DNA of 64,000 bases from CAZLIC01 sp964559535 (GTDB lineage: Bacteria; Pseudomonadota; Alphaproteobacteria; Rhodobacterales; Rhodobacteraceae). Below, piece after piece: positions 8,963-17,386 of this stretch. The position numbers and the translations under genes are program-made. The notes below the pieces were generated by a model that ran no database searches, was not told where the DNA came from, and worked only from the letters and a program-made list of their open reading frames with translations. The stretch covers positions 1 through 64,000 of the forward strand of contig CAZLIC010000013.1 of assembly GCA_964559535.1 (NCBI GenBank). The letters run 5' to 3'. How positions within the stretch are numbered: the first letter of the stretch is position 1; every line of letters starts with the position of its first letter.

Positions 8963-11389
8963 ATGGCCTTTTCCGGACCCCCGATTCCGGTCACCCCGGT
9001 CAATACCTATACCGATGGCGAGCAGGAACACTCGGCAATTGCCGGGCTTGCCGGTGGCGGGCATGTCGTCGCCTGGTCGTCGTCGCAGCAGGACGGCGCC
9101 CTGGGCGGCATCTATGCGCAGATGTTCGACGCCGGCGGCAACCCCACCGGGGGCGAGTTCCTGGTGAACACCACCACCGCCGACAACCAGGACTTTCCCG
9201 ACATCGCCGCGCTGACCGGTGGCGACTTCGTGGTGACATGGGAATCCTTTGGCCAGGACGGCGAGTTCGGCGGCATCTACATGCAACGCTACACCTCGGC
9301 CGGCGTGGCGGTGGGCAGCGAGACGCTGGTGAACACCACCACGGCCGGCGGGCAAAGCGACGCGCAGGTGGTGCCGCTGTCGGACGGCGGGTTCGCGGTG
9401 GTGTGGTACGACAGCAGCGACGACGGGTCGCTGCGGATGCAGCGCTATGATGCCGCGGGGCTGGCGACGGGCGGCGAGGTGGTGGTGGCCGAAGGCAACG
9501 CGGCGGAAACCCCGATCTGGCCGCGGATCACCGAAATGGAAAGCGGCCGCCTGGCGGTGGTCTGGACGATGGACCCCGGGGCGATTGCGGCCGACACCTA
9601 TTTCCAGCTGGTGAACGATGACGGCACGCTGTCGGGCGGCCCGACGCAGATGAACACCACGCCCGACACGCATGCGGCACAGACGCAGGTGGTGGCGCTG
9701 CCGGGTGGCGGGTTCATGGCGCTGTGGGTGGAATCGATCGGGGTGACCGGCGCCGTGGGCGTGGGCGATGCGCGCATCGTGGGCCGCATCTACCGCAACA
9801 GCGGCACCGCGGTGACGGACGAATTCACCGTGTCCGAGGGCACCACGGGGCGGCGCTTCAATCTGGCGGTCACGCTGGGCGGCGATGGCCACGTCTATGC
9901 CGGGTGGACCGAAGAAGAGGAAAACGGCGAAGTCTACGTCATGCGCGGGCTTGACGAGGACGGCAACCTTCTGGGCGACGAGTTCTTTGTCAGCGATCTG
10001 GCCGAACAGTCGGGGATCAACCGCTTCCTTGACCTGACCACGCTGGACAACGGCGACGTGATGGCCGCCTGGCAGACCTGGCAGGGCACCTCCGACATCG
10101 TGACGCGCTACATCTTCACCGACCGCGAGGATGCGCGGGCCACCGACGCGGCCGACACCGTGACGCTGGCCAATGGCGGCGACACGCTGTCTTCGCTGGA
10201 CGGCGACGACAGCATCACCGGCGGCAACGGCGATGACGTGATGCACGGCGCCGATGGCAAGGATACGCTGAACGGCCAGTCGGGCGCCGACTGGCTGGAC
10301 GGCGCCAGGGGCGGCGACAGCCTGTACGGCGGGTCCGACAACGACACGGTCAAGGGTGGCGACGGGTCGGATTCGATTTCGGGCGGCGGTGGCGACGACC
10401 TTCTTGCGGGCGAAGCCGACGATGACACCATCGACGGATCGTCGGGCAACGATTCCCTGATCGGCGGAGGCGGCGGCGATGAACTGTCGGGCGGCAATGA
10501 CAATGACACCATCTGGGGCGACACCAACCCCTATGCCGACTGGACCGAAGACGCGGGCGCCGGTGACGTGATGTATGGCGGCGACGGTGATGACCTGATG
10601 TACGGCGGCGCCGGCGACGACACGATGGAAGGCGGCGAAGGCACCGATACGCTGTATGGCGACGGCCTCTTCGGCGACGGCATCGTGCCGGGGGACGACA
10701 CTTTCATCCTCAGCGCGGGCAGCGACACGATGAACGGCCTGGACGGGACCGACACGCTGGACCTGTCCACCGCCACGGCCGCAGTGACGCTGACGATGAA
10801 CGTGTTCGGCAACAACCTGGGCACCTATGATGCCGGGGCGGGCTGGTCCGGCGGGTTCTACTACATCGAGCGGTTCCTCGGCAGCGACTTCAACGACACG
10901 TTGAACGGCGATGCCGAAGGCAACGACTTTGCCGGAGATGACGGCGACGATTCGCTGACCGGCAATGACGGCAACGACACGCTGACCGGCGACAAGGGCA
11001 ACGACGTGCTGCTGGGGGGCGCGGACAACGATGTGCTGGATGGCGGCAAGGATGACGACGTCCTGAGCGGCGGCCTGAAGAATGACACGATGGACGGCGG
11101 CAAGGGCAACGATTCAATGGCCGGGGGCAAGGGCAAGGACGAATTCGTCTTCCTTGACAGCTATGGTGCGGACACCGTTGTGGCCTATGCGCAGGGTGTC
11201 GACCGGGTGACGCTGGACGAAGATCTGTGGGGCGGCGGTCTGACCGTCGATGACGTGCTGGCAACCTATGGCACGCTGGCGGCCAGCGGGCGCACCTACA
11301 CGCTGGACTTCGGCGGCGGCGACATTCTGGTGCTGCGCTCGGCGGTGGTGTTCGACCTGCTGACGCTGGCCGACGACTTCAGCTTCTGA
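8963..11389 (+). CDS. RTX calcium-binding protein with N-terminal propeller-like repeats
   Basis: 808-residue acidic protein. Residues 20-390 contain several copies of a unit of type GGGHVVAW...G.GIYAQ.FD..G, resembling beta-propeller blades. Residues about 400-565 and 640-730 are GGxGxDxLx nonapeptide repeats that bind calcium and fold outside the cell. The C-terminus is the hydrophobic tail typical of type I secretion substrates, and no N-terminal signal peptide is seen. No ABC transporter or membrane-fusion gene lies nearby. A good Shine-Dalgarno (AAGGAGCC) precedes the ATG. The role may be surface layer, adhesion or biofilm; no enzyme motif is seen. Confidence 0.85.
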   Translation: MAFSGPPIPVTPVNTYTDGEQEHSAIAGLAGGGHVVAWSSSQQDGALGGIYAQMFDAGGNPTGGEFLVNTTTADNQDFPDIAALTGGDFVVTWESFGQDGEFGGIYMQRYTSAGVAVGSETLVNTTTAGGQSDAQVVPLSDGGFAVVWYDSSDDGSLRMQRYDAAGLATGGEVVVAEGNAAETPIWPRITEMESGRLAVVWTMDPGAIAADTYFQLVNDDGTLSGGPTQMNTTPDTHAAQTQVVALPGGGFMALWVESIGVTGAVGVGDARIVGRIYRNSGTAVTDEFTVSEGTTGRRFNLAVTLGGDGHVYAGWTEEEENGEVYVMRGLDEDGNLLGDEFFVSDLAEQSGINRFLDLTTLDNGDVMAAWQTWQGTSDIVTRYIFTDREDARATDAADTVTLANGGDTLSSLDGDDSITGGNGDDVMHGADGKDTLNGQSGADWLDGARGGDSLYGGSDNDTVKGGDGSDSISGGGGDDLLAGEADDDTIDGSSGNDSLIGGGGGDELSGGNDNDTIWGDTNPYADWTEDAGAGDVMYGGDGDDLMYGGAGDDTMEGGEGTDTLYGDGLFGDGIVPGDDTFILSAGSDTMNGLDGTDTLDLSTATAAVTLTMNVFGNNLGTYDAGAGWSGGFYYIERFLGSDFNDTLNGDAEGNDFAGDDGDDSLTGNDGNDTLTGDKGNDVLLGGADNDVLDGGKDDDVLSGGLKNDTMDGGKGNDSMAGGKGKDEFVFLDSYGADTVVAYAQGVDRVTLDEDLWGGGLTVDDVLATYGTLAASGRTYTLDFGGGDILVLRSAVVFDLLTLADDFSF

Positions 11390-11401
11390 CCTTGCGCCGG
11401 G

Positions 11402-12808
11402 TCACCCGTCATACCGGGTGGCCCCGCGGCGGCGTTCGTCCACCGGCTGGGTCAGCACCGCCGCATGGTGCGCGCGCTGGTCGCAACTGGCGCGCGGGCA
11501 GATGCGGCAGTTGATGCCGATGGGGGTGACGGGGGCGCCGCGCGGCGTGAAGGCCTCGGCATAGCCCACCTCGGGCGCGTGCTCGATGGCGCAGCCCATG
11601 GCCACGGCCAGCCGGTTGTCCTGCGTGTGCCGCGCCCAGGTGGGCCGGTCCACCGTGCGGGAAAAGACGAAGAACTGGCTGCGGTCGGGCATTTCCACGA
11701 ACTGCGGCACGATGCGGCCGGGGGTGCGGAAAGAGGTGTGCACGTCCAGCCGCGGACAGGCGCCGCCGTATTCGGCCAGGTGAAAGCCTGTGGCGCTGAA
11801 CCGCTTGGTCACGTTGCCGCCCTTGTCGATGCGCAGAAAGAAGAACGGCACGCCCTGCGCCCCTTCGCGCTGCAGCGTGGTGGCGCGGTGGCAGGCCTGT
11901 TCGTAGCTGACGCCGAACCGGGTGGCGATGCGGTCGAAGTCGTACTTGGTGGCGCGGGCGGCCTGCAGGTAATCGTCATAGGGCATCAGCACGGCGGCGG
12001 CGAAGTAGTTGGCCAGTTCCACCCGCAGCCGCCCCTGCGCGCGCGGGTCGGTGATGCCCGCGCGGGCCACGATGGCATCGATGGTGGCGCGCTGTTCCAG
12101 AAGGGCAGTCATGTGGACCAACTGGAAGATGCGGTTGGTGTGGTCGAACGCCTCGGACAGCAGGATCTCGCGCCGCGTCTCGTCGTACTGGCGCAGCGTG
12201 CCGGGCAGCGCCTCGACTTCGACCACCCGCACGGTCACACCAAGATAGTCGCGCAGGCGGGCCTTCAGCGCCGAATAGACCTCGTCGCGTTCGGGCGGCC
12301 GGACCCAGAACCGCTGCGCCGCTTCTTCCAGCGTGGGGAAGTGGTTGCGGTTGCGGCGGAACACGTCGTGCACCGCGGCCTCAGGGGAAGCCGCAAGGTC
12401 GGGCGTGCCGGTTTCCGACAGGGTCAAGAGCTGGTCGCTGGCCGCCGACCACGCACGGTGCAGGGCAAGGAAGGCCTGCACAAGGCCCGGTGCATGGACA
12501 AGTGCCGCGCGCAGTTGCGGCAGGTCGGGGCGGGTGGCGGCGAAGACCGGGTCCTGCAGGGCGGTGCGCAGGTCGGCCAGTTCGCGGGCGCCCTCATCCT
12601 CTGCCAGCTGGCGCCAATCGACCCCGTAGGTCTCGAACAGTCGCAGCAGCACCCCGACGCTGACGGAACGCTCGTTGTTTTCCAGCAGGTTGACGTAGGC
12701 CGGGCTGATCCCTAGCGCCTTGGCCATGCCGCCTTGGGTTTCGCCACGTTCCTGCCGCAGGCGGCGCAGGTGCGGGCCGATGAAGGTTTTCTGGGGCGCT
12801 TTCGGCAT
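11402..12808 (-). CDS. XRE-family regulator with ImmA/IrrE-like and DUF2083 domains (ScfR/RamB/PccR family)
   Basis: 468-residue regulator. An N-terminal helix-turn-helix (about 8-62, ETQGGMAKALGISPAYVNLLE) is followed by a long IrrE-like region and a C-terminal DUF2083 segment with clustered cysteines (GINCRICPRASC). This family senses short-chain acyl-CoAs and controls acetate, propionate or glyoxylate pathways (RamB in Corynebacterium, PccR in Rhodobacter and Paracoccus). It diverges from sga with 145 bp between, containing an inverted repeat at 12838-12871, so it probably controls the adjacent serine-cycle genes. ATG 12808 was preferred over GTG 12820. Confidence 0.85.
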   Translation of the reverse strand: MPKAPQKTFIGPHLRRLRQERGETQGGMAKALGISPAYVNLLENNERSVSVGVLLRLFETYGVDWRQLAEDEGARELADLRTALQDPVFAATRPDLPQLRAALVHAPGLVQAFLALHRAWSAASDQLLTLSETGTPDLAASPEAAVHDVFRRNRNHFPTLEEAAQRFWVRPPERDEVYSALKARLRDYLGVTVRVVEVEALPGTLRQYDETRREILLSEAFDHTNRIFQLVHMTALLEQRATIDAIVARAGITDPRAQGRLRVELANYFAAAVLMPYDDYLQAARATKYDFDRIATRFGVSYEQACHRATTLQREGAQGVPFFFLRIDKGGNVTKRFSATGFHLAEYGGACPRLDVHTSFRTPGRIVPQFVEMPDRSQFFVFSRTVDRPTWARHTQDNRLAVAMGCAIEHAPEVGYAEAFTPRGAPVTPIGINCRICPRASCDQRAHHAAVLTQPVDERRRGATRYDG

Positions 12809-12837
12809 ACGGTCGCACACATTCAGCAGTCTGTTGC

Positions 12838-12871
12838 GTTTACAATATTACAGATACGGCATCTTGTAAAC
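12838..12871. promoter_or_regulatory. candidate operator: inverted repeat GTTTACAA...TTGTAAAC
   Basis: Perfect 8-bp arms (12838-12845 and 12864-12871) are separated by 18 bp, in an AT-rich patch that stands out from the surrounding GC-rich sequence. The site lies between the divergent ScfR/RamB-type regulator and sga, 29 bp above the regulator start. The spacing suits two bound half-sites. Binding by the neighbouring regulator is inferred from position; relatives are reported to use TTTGCAAA-like sites. Confidence 0.5.
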
Positions 12872-12953
12872 TTTCGCGTTCACAGCGGAACCCGGTTTCG
12901 TTTTGCATCTTGGCCCGTCGGTGGCATCAGCATCGCAACCAGCGGAGGATCTC

Positions 12954-14156
12954 ATGCGCACCGGTATCAACAACCTGTTCATTCCCGGCCCCACCAACGT
13001 TCCAGAAGACGTCCGCCGCGCCATGAACGTGGCCCAGGAAGACCAGCGCGGGCCGGAGTTCGGCGGGTTCGTGCTGTCGATCCTGAATGACCTGAAGGAC
13101 GTGTTCCGCACCAAGACCGGCACGGTGATCCTGTATCCGGGTTCGGGCACTGGCGCATGGGAAGCTGCCATCACCAACACGCTGAACCCCGGCGACCGCG
13201 TGCTGATGGCGCGGCACGGGCAGTTTTCCACGCTGTGGGTGCAGATGGCCGAACGCCTGGGCCTGAATGTCGACGTGATCGACGTGCCATGGGGTGCGGG
13301 CGTGCCGGTCAGCGAATTTGTGCGCCGCCTGGGCAATGACGCGAAGGGCGAGATCAAGGCGGTGTTCGTGACGCACAACGAAACCGCCACCGGCGTGACC
13401 AGCGACGTGTCGGCGGTGCGCCGGGCGCTGGACGAATGCTTTCACGATGCGCTGCTGTTCGTGGATGGCGTGTCGTCGGTTGCCTCGCTGGACTTCCGCA
13501 TGGATGACTGGCGTGTGGACCTTGCCGTGACCGGCAGCCAGAAGGGGCTGATGTGCCCTGCCGGTCTTGGTGTGCTGGGCGTCAGCGTCAAGGCAATGGC
13601 GGCGGCAAAAACCGCCACGATGCGCCGCGCCTATTTCGAGTTCGCCGACTTTGCCGCCACCGCGCAGACCGGCTATTTCCCCTACACGCCCCCCGCGCCC
13701 TTGCTGCACGGCCTGCGCGCCGCGCTGGACCGGATCAAGAAAGAGGGGCTGGACAACGTGATCGCCCGCCACCACCGCATCGCCGAGGGCGTGCGCCGCG
13801 GTGTGGCAGCCTGGGGCATGCAGATATGTGCCGAGCATCCGTCGCTGTACTCCGACACCGTCACTGCAATCCGCACTCCGGCGGATGTGGACGCCCGCGA
13901 AGTGATCAAGATCGGCTACGAGCGCTACAACACGTCCTTCGGGTCGGGTCTGGCGCGGCTGGCGGGCAAGGTGTTCCGCATCGGCCACCTGGGCGACTTC
14001 AACGAGGCGATGGCGCTGACCGCGCTGTCAGTGGCCGAAATGGCGCTGGCCGAGGCCGGGGCCGACATCGAATTCGGGTCGGGCGTGGCTGCCGCACAAG
14101 CGCACTTCGCCACCGCCCGCAACAAACCGGCGCTCTTGCGCCTGGCTGCCGAGTAA
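12954..14156 (+). CDS. sga: serine--glyoxylate aminotransferase
   Basis: 400-residue class V PLP aminotransferase. The PLP lysine is K197 in TGSQKGLM; PGPTNVP (11-17) and SGTGAWE (64-70) bind cofactor and substrate. In the serine cycle it converts serine and glyoxylate to hydroxypyruvate and glycine. A close paralogue, BhcA of the beta-hydroxyaspartate cycle, uses aspartate as donor, but no bhcBCD genes are present, whereas mcl and mtkAB follow. The ATG at 12954 has a strong GGAGG-type ribosome site and begins MRTGINNLFIPGPTN as in the family. First gene of sga-mcl-mtkA-mtkB. Confidence 0.88.
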   Translation: MRTGINNLFIPGPTNVPEDVRRAMNVAQEDQRGPEFGGFVLSILNDLKDVFRTKTGTVILYPGSGTGAWEAAITNTLNPGDRVLMARHGQFSTLWVQMAERLGLNVDVIDVPWGAGVPVSEFVRRLGNDAKGEIKAVFVTHNETATGVTSDVSAVRRALDECFHDALLFVDGVSSVASLDFRMDDWRVDLAVTGSQKGLMCPAGLGVLGVSVKAMAAAKTATMRRAYFEFADFAATAQTGYFPYTPPAPLLHGLRAALDRIKKEGLDNVIARHHRIAEGVRRGVAAWGMQICAEHPSLYSDTVTAIRTPADVDAREVIKIGYERYNTSFGSGLARLAGKVFRIGHLGDFNEAMALTALSVAEMALAEAGADIEFGSGVAAAQAHFATARNKPALLRLAAE

Positions 14157-14168
14157 TCCGGGAAGAAA

Positions 14169-15107
14169 ATGTCTCATACCCTGTACCCCCTGCGCCGGGC
14201 GCGTCTGCACCGGTCCGAACTGGCTGTGCCTGCATCGAACCCGGCGATGATCGACAAAGCCGCCGCCAGTGCCGCCGACGTGGTGTTCCTGGACCTTGAA
14301 GACGCGGTTGCCCCGCCCGACAAGGAACAGGCCCGCAAGAACGCCATCCAGGCCCTGAACGACATCGACTGGGCCGCCAAGGGCAAGACGGTCAGCGTGC
14401 GGATCAACGGGCTTGATACGCACTACATGTACCGCGACGTCGTCGACGTGATGGAACAGGCCGGGTCGCGCGTTCACACACTGCTGGTTCCCAAGGTGGG
14501 CGTGCCTGCCGACCTTTACATGGTCGAGGCGATGGCCAACCAGATTGAACAGGCCAAGGGTCTGACGAGCCGCGTGGGGCTGGAAGCGCTGATCGAGACG
14601 GCGCTGGGGATGGCGAATGTCGAAGCCATCGCCCAGTTCGGCGGCAGGCTGGAATGCCTGCACTTCGGTGTGGCGGACTATGCGGCCAGCATGCGCGCCC
14701 GCACCACGAACATCGGCGGCTTGAACCCGCATTACCCGGGCGACCAGTGGCATGCGTCCATCACCCGCATGGTGGTGGCCTGCCGCGCCTATGGCCTGCG
14801 GGCGGTCGATGGCCCGTTCGGCGATTTCAGCGACCCCGAGGGGTTCAAGGATGCCGCCCGCCGCGCCGCAGCCCTGGGCTGTGAAGGCAAATGGGCGATC
14901 CATCCCAGCCAGGTGGCGCTGGCCAACGAGGTGTTCAGCCCGACCGAGGCCGAAGTGACCAAGGCCCGGCGCATCCTGGAAGAACTGAAGATCGCCGAAG
15001 CGCAGGGCAAGGGCGCGGCCAGCCTGGACGGCAAGATGATCGACGCGGCGTCGGAGAAGATGGCGAAGAACCTGTTGGCCATGGCCGAGGCGATCGCGGG
15101 ACGGTGA
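14169..15107 (+). CDS. mcl: L-malyl-CoA/beta-methylmalyl-CoA lyase
   Basis: 312-residue CitE-like lyase that splits malyl-CoA to glyoxylate and acetyl-CoA, the step that regenerates glyoxylate in the serine cycle and also serves the ethylmalonyl-CoA pathway. Visible blocks are RLHRSELAVPASNP, FLDLEDAV (metal-binding region), RINGLDTHYMYRD, IETALGMANV, FGVADYAAS and GKWAIHPSQ. The long SRARSTxIGG-type loop matches the Methylobacterium MclA form rather than CitE of citrate lyase. It lies 12 bp after sga. Its stop codon is one base from a tandem-hairpin array that separates it from mtkA. Confidence 0.9.
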   Translation: MSHTLYPLRRARLHRSELAVPASNPAMIDKAAASAADVVFLDLEDAVAPPDKEQARKNAIQALNDIDWAAKGKTVSVRINGLDTHYMYRDVVDVMEQAGSRVHTLLVPKVGVPADLYMVEAMANQIEQAKGLTSRVGLEALIETALGMANVEAIAQFGGRLECLHFGVADYAASMRARTTNIGGLNPHYPGDQWHASITRMVVACRAYGLRAVDGPFGDFSDPEGFKDAARRAAALGCEGKWAIHPSQVALANEVFSPTEAEVTKARRILEELKIAEAQGKGAASLDGKMIDAASEKMAKNLLAMAEAIAGR

Positions 15108-15108
15108 A

Positions 15109-15215
15109 GGGTCTAAAGGTCTTCTGCGAAGACCTTTAGACCCGCGAGCCTAAGGATTTTCACGGAAAATCCTTAGGCTTTGGCGCCCAAGAATTTTCGA
15201 AGAAAATTCTTGGGC
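15109..15215. repeat. array of three tandem perfect hairpins between mcl and mtkA
   Basis: Three independent stem-loops stand almost end to end. The first (15109-15143) has a 16-bp perfect stem GGGTCTAAAGGTCTTC and loop TGC. The second (15147-15179) has a 15-bp stem AGCCTAAGGATTTTC and loop ACG. The third (15185-15215) has a 14-bp stem GCCCAAGAATTTTC and loop GAA. Spacers are 3 and 5 bases. The stems differ in sequence but keep the plan GC-rich foot, AAGG/AAGA middle, TTTTC tip and three-base loop. The last hairpin ends 19 bases before the mtkA ATG. Similar arrays occur at 27086 and 46863. Confidence 0.9.
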
Positions 15216-15234
15216 TTGCGCAGCGGAGAAGGTG

Positions 15235-16407
15235 ATGGACATCCACGAATACCAGGCCAAGGACATTCTTGCGCGCTTTGGCGTGCCGGTGCCGAAGGGG
15301 GGCCTTGCCTGGTCGCCCGAACAGGCCGAGTTCCGGGCGCGAGAGCTGGGCGACGGTCCCTATGTGGTGAAGGTGCAGGTCCATGCCGGTGGCCGCGGGG
15401 CCGCGGGCGGGGTGAAGGTCGTCAAGACCCCGGCCGATGTGCGCGCCTATGCCGCCACGCTGTTCGGCCGCAATCTGGTGACGAAACAGACGGGCGCCGA
15501 GGGCAAGCCGGTGTACCGGGTGTGGGTGGAACAGGCGACCGATATCGCGCGCGAGATGTATCTGGGCTTTGTGCTGGATCGCAAATCCGAGCGGATCATG
15601 ATCGTGGCCTCGGCCCATGGCGGCATGGAGATCGAGGATCTGGCGGAAACCGACCCCGACAGTCTGCGCCGCATGGTGGTGGACCCGGCCGTGGGACTGG
15701 CCGAATTCGAGGCGCGAGAACTGGCGTTCGGCCTTGGCCTGAACGCGAAACAGGTGGGGCAGATGGTGGGAGTGCTGCGCGCCTGTTACCGCGCCTACCG
15801 CGACATGGACGCGATGATGGTCGAGATCAACCCGCTGGTCATTACCGGCGCGGGCGATCTGGTGGCCTGCGACGCGAAAATGTCTTTCGACACCAACGCC
15901 CTGTTCCGCCGCCCCGAAGTGGCCGCGCTGCGCGACCGCAGCCAGGAAGACCCGCGCGAAAGCACGGCAGGCGACCATGGCCTGTCCTATGTGGGCCTGT
16001 CGGGCGATATCGGCTGCCTGATCAACGGCGCCGGTCTGGCGATGGCGACCATGGACATGATCAAGCTGGCGGGCGGTGAACCGGCCAATTTCCTGGACAT
16101 CGGCGGCGGTGCCAGCCCCGAGCGGGTGGTGAAGGCGTTCCAGACGGTTCTGGCCGACGGAAATGTGTCGGTGATCCTGGTGAACATCTTTGCCGGCATC
16201 AACCGGTGTGACTGGGTGGCCGAGGGTGTGGTGATCGCCTACCGCCAGCTGGGCCTGACGCTGCCCGTGGTGGTGCGGCTGGCCGGAACGAATGTCGAGG
16301 AAGGCCGCCGGATCATCGACCAGTCGGGCCTGCCGCTGATTTCTGCCGACACGCTGGCCGAGGCGGCCGCCGCCGCCGTGGCCGCCCGCCCCCGCAAAGC
16401 CGCCTGA
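15235..16407 (+). CDS. mtkA: malate--CoA ligase (malate thiokinase) beta subunit
   Basis: 390-residue ATP-grasp subunit, homologous to succinyl-CoA synthetase beta. It starts MDIHEYQAKDIL as in MtkA and SucC, and contains KVQVHAGGRGAAGG (ATP-grasp lysine and glycine loop), MMVEINPLV and NFLDIGGGA. With MtkB it activates malate to malyl-CoA for Mcl. The call of malate rather than succinate ligase rests on gene context and on MclA/MtkB neighbours. ATG 15235 is preferred over the GTG at 15232; a GGAGAAGG ribosome site precedes it. Confidence 0.88.
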   Translation: MDIHEYQAKDILARFGVPVPKGGLAWSPEQAEFRARELGDGPYVVKVQVHAGGRGAAGGVKVVKTPADVRAYAATLFGRNLVTKQTGAEGKPVYRVWVEQATDIAREMYLGFVLDRKSERIMIVASAHGGMEIEDLAETDPDSLRRMVVDPAVGLAEFEARELAFGLGLNAKQVGQMVGVLRACYRAYRDMDAMMVEINPLVITGAGDLVACDAKMSFDTNALFRRPEVAALRDRSQEDPRESTAGDHGLSYVGLSGDIGCLINGAGLAMATMDMIKLAGGEPANFLDIGGGASPERVVKAFQTVLADGNVSVILVNIFAGINRCDWVAEGVVIAYRQLGLTLPVVVRLAGTNVEEGRRIIDQSGLPLISADTLAEAAAAAVAARPRKAA

Positions 16408-16419
16408 GGAGCAACCGAC

Positions 16420-17316
16420 ATGGCCATCCTGATTACCGAAACCACCCGCGTCATCGTGCAGGGCATGTCGGGGCGGATAGGCGCCTTCCATGCCGCAGAC
16501 ATGATCAAGCACGGCACCAATGTGGTGGGTGGTGTCACGCCCGGCCGCGGCGGCACCACGCACCTGGACCGCCCGATGTTCGACACTGTCCGTCAAGCGG
16601 TGCAGGCCACCGGGGCCGAGGCGAGCCTGGTGTTCGTGCCCCCGCCGATGGCCGCCGATGCCATCATGGAGGCCGCGGATGCGGGCATCCGCACGGCCGT
16701 GTGCGTGACCGACGGCATTCCGGCGCAGGACATGATGAAGGTGAAGCGGTTCCTTCGCCGGTACCCTGAATCGCGCAAGATGCGGCTGATCGGGCCGAAC
16801 TGCGCGGGCGTGATCAGCCCCGGCAAGGGCTTCATGGGCATCATGCCGCCGCACATCTACATGCCGGGCCGCGTGGGCATCGTCGGCCGGTCGGGGACGC
16901 TGGGGTATGAGGCGGCCAGCCAGATGAAGGCGCTGGGGATCGGCGTGTCCACCAGCGTGGGCATCGGCGGCGACCCCATCAACGGCTCGTCCTTCCGTGA
17001 CATCCTAGAACTGTTTCAGCAGGATCCCGAGACCGATGCGGTGATGCTGATCGGCGAGATCGGCGGGCCGCAGGAGGCCGAGGCGGCGGCATGGGTCGCG
17101 CGGAACATGACGAAGCCGGTGGTGGCCTACATCGCCGGGCTGTCGGCGCCCAAGGGCCGCAAGATGGGTCACGCGGGCGCGATCATCAGCGCCTTCGGCG
17201 AATCGGCGCAGGAGAAGGTGGAAATCCTGTCGGCCGCGGGCATCACCGTGGCGCCGAACCCCAGCGCGATGGGCGAGACGATGGCCCGCGTGCTGCAAGT
17301 GAAGGCCGCCGCCTGA
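16420..17316 (+). CDS. mtkB: malate--CoA ligase (malate thiokinase) alpha subunit
   Basis: 298-residue CoA-binding subunit homologous to SucD. It carries the CoA-binding N-terminus (VIVQGMSGRIG), the PNCAGVISPG segment and the active-site histidine H251 in KMGHAGAI, which is phosphorylated during catalysis. It pairs with MtkA and sits 12 bp after it. A bidirectional terminator hairpin follows at 17339. Confidence 0.88.
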   Translation: MAILITETTRVIVQGMSGRIGAFHAADMIKHGTNVVGGVTPGRGGTTHLDRPMFDTVRQAVQATGAEASLVFVPPPMAADAIMEAADAGIRTAVCVTDGIPAQDMMKVKRFLRRYPESRKMRLIGPNCAGVISPGKGFMGIMPPHIYMPGRVGIVGRSGTLGYEAASQMKALGIGVSTSVGIGGDPINGSSFRDILELFQQDPETDAVMLIGEIGGPQEAEAAAWVARNMTKPVVAYIAGLSAPKGRKMGHAGAIISAFGESAQEKVEILSAAGITVAPNPSAMGETMARVLQVKAAA

Positions 17317-17338
17317 CCCCCTGCCCCATTGCAACGAA

Positions 17339-17368
17339 AAAGGGCCGCACCCGAAGGTGCAGCCCTTT
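17339..17368. terminator. bidirectional intrinsic terminator between mtkB and dctP
   Basis: AAAGGGC and GCACC arms pair with GGTGC and GCCCTTT around a CGAA loop, with one mismatch (C17346/A17361). A-run on the left and T-run on the right make it usable from both strands, as expected between two convergent genes. Confidence 0.75.
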
Positions 17369-17386
17369 CCGTTCCGGCAGGTCCGG

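Noticed and set aside
12954..14156. BhcA of the beta-hydroxyaspartate cycle as first choice for the aminotransferase
   Set aside because: bhcB, bhcC and bhcD are absent and malyl-CoA lyase with malate thiokinase follow, so serine-glyoxylate aminotransferase is the better call; donor specificity remains open.
15160..16854. 564-codon frame antisense to mtkA and mtkB
   Set aside because: Low-complexity His/Arg/Gly text, and it spans two well-identified genes and a hairpin array.
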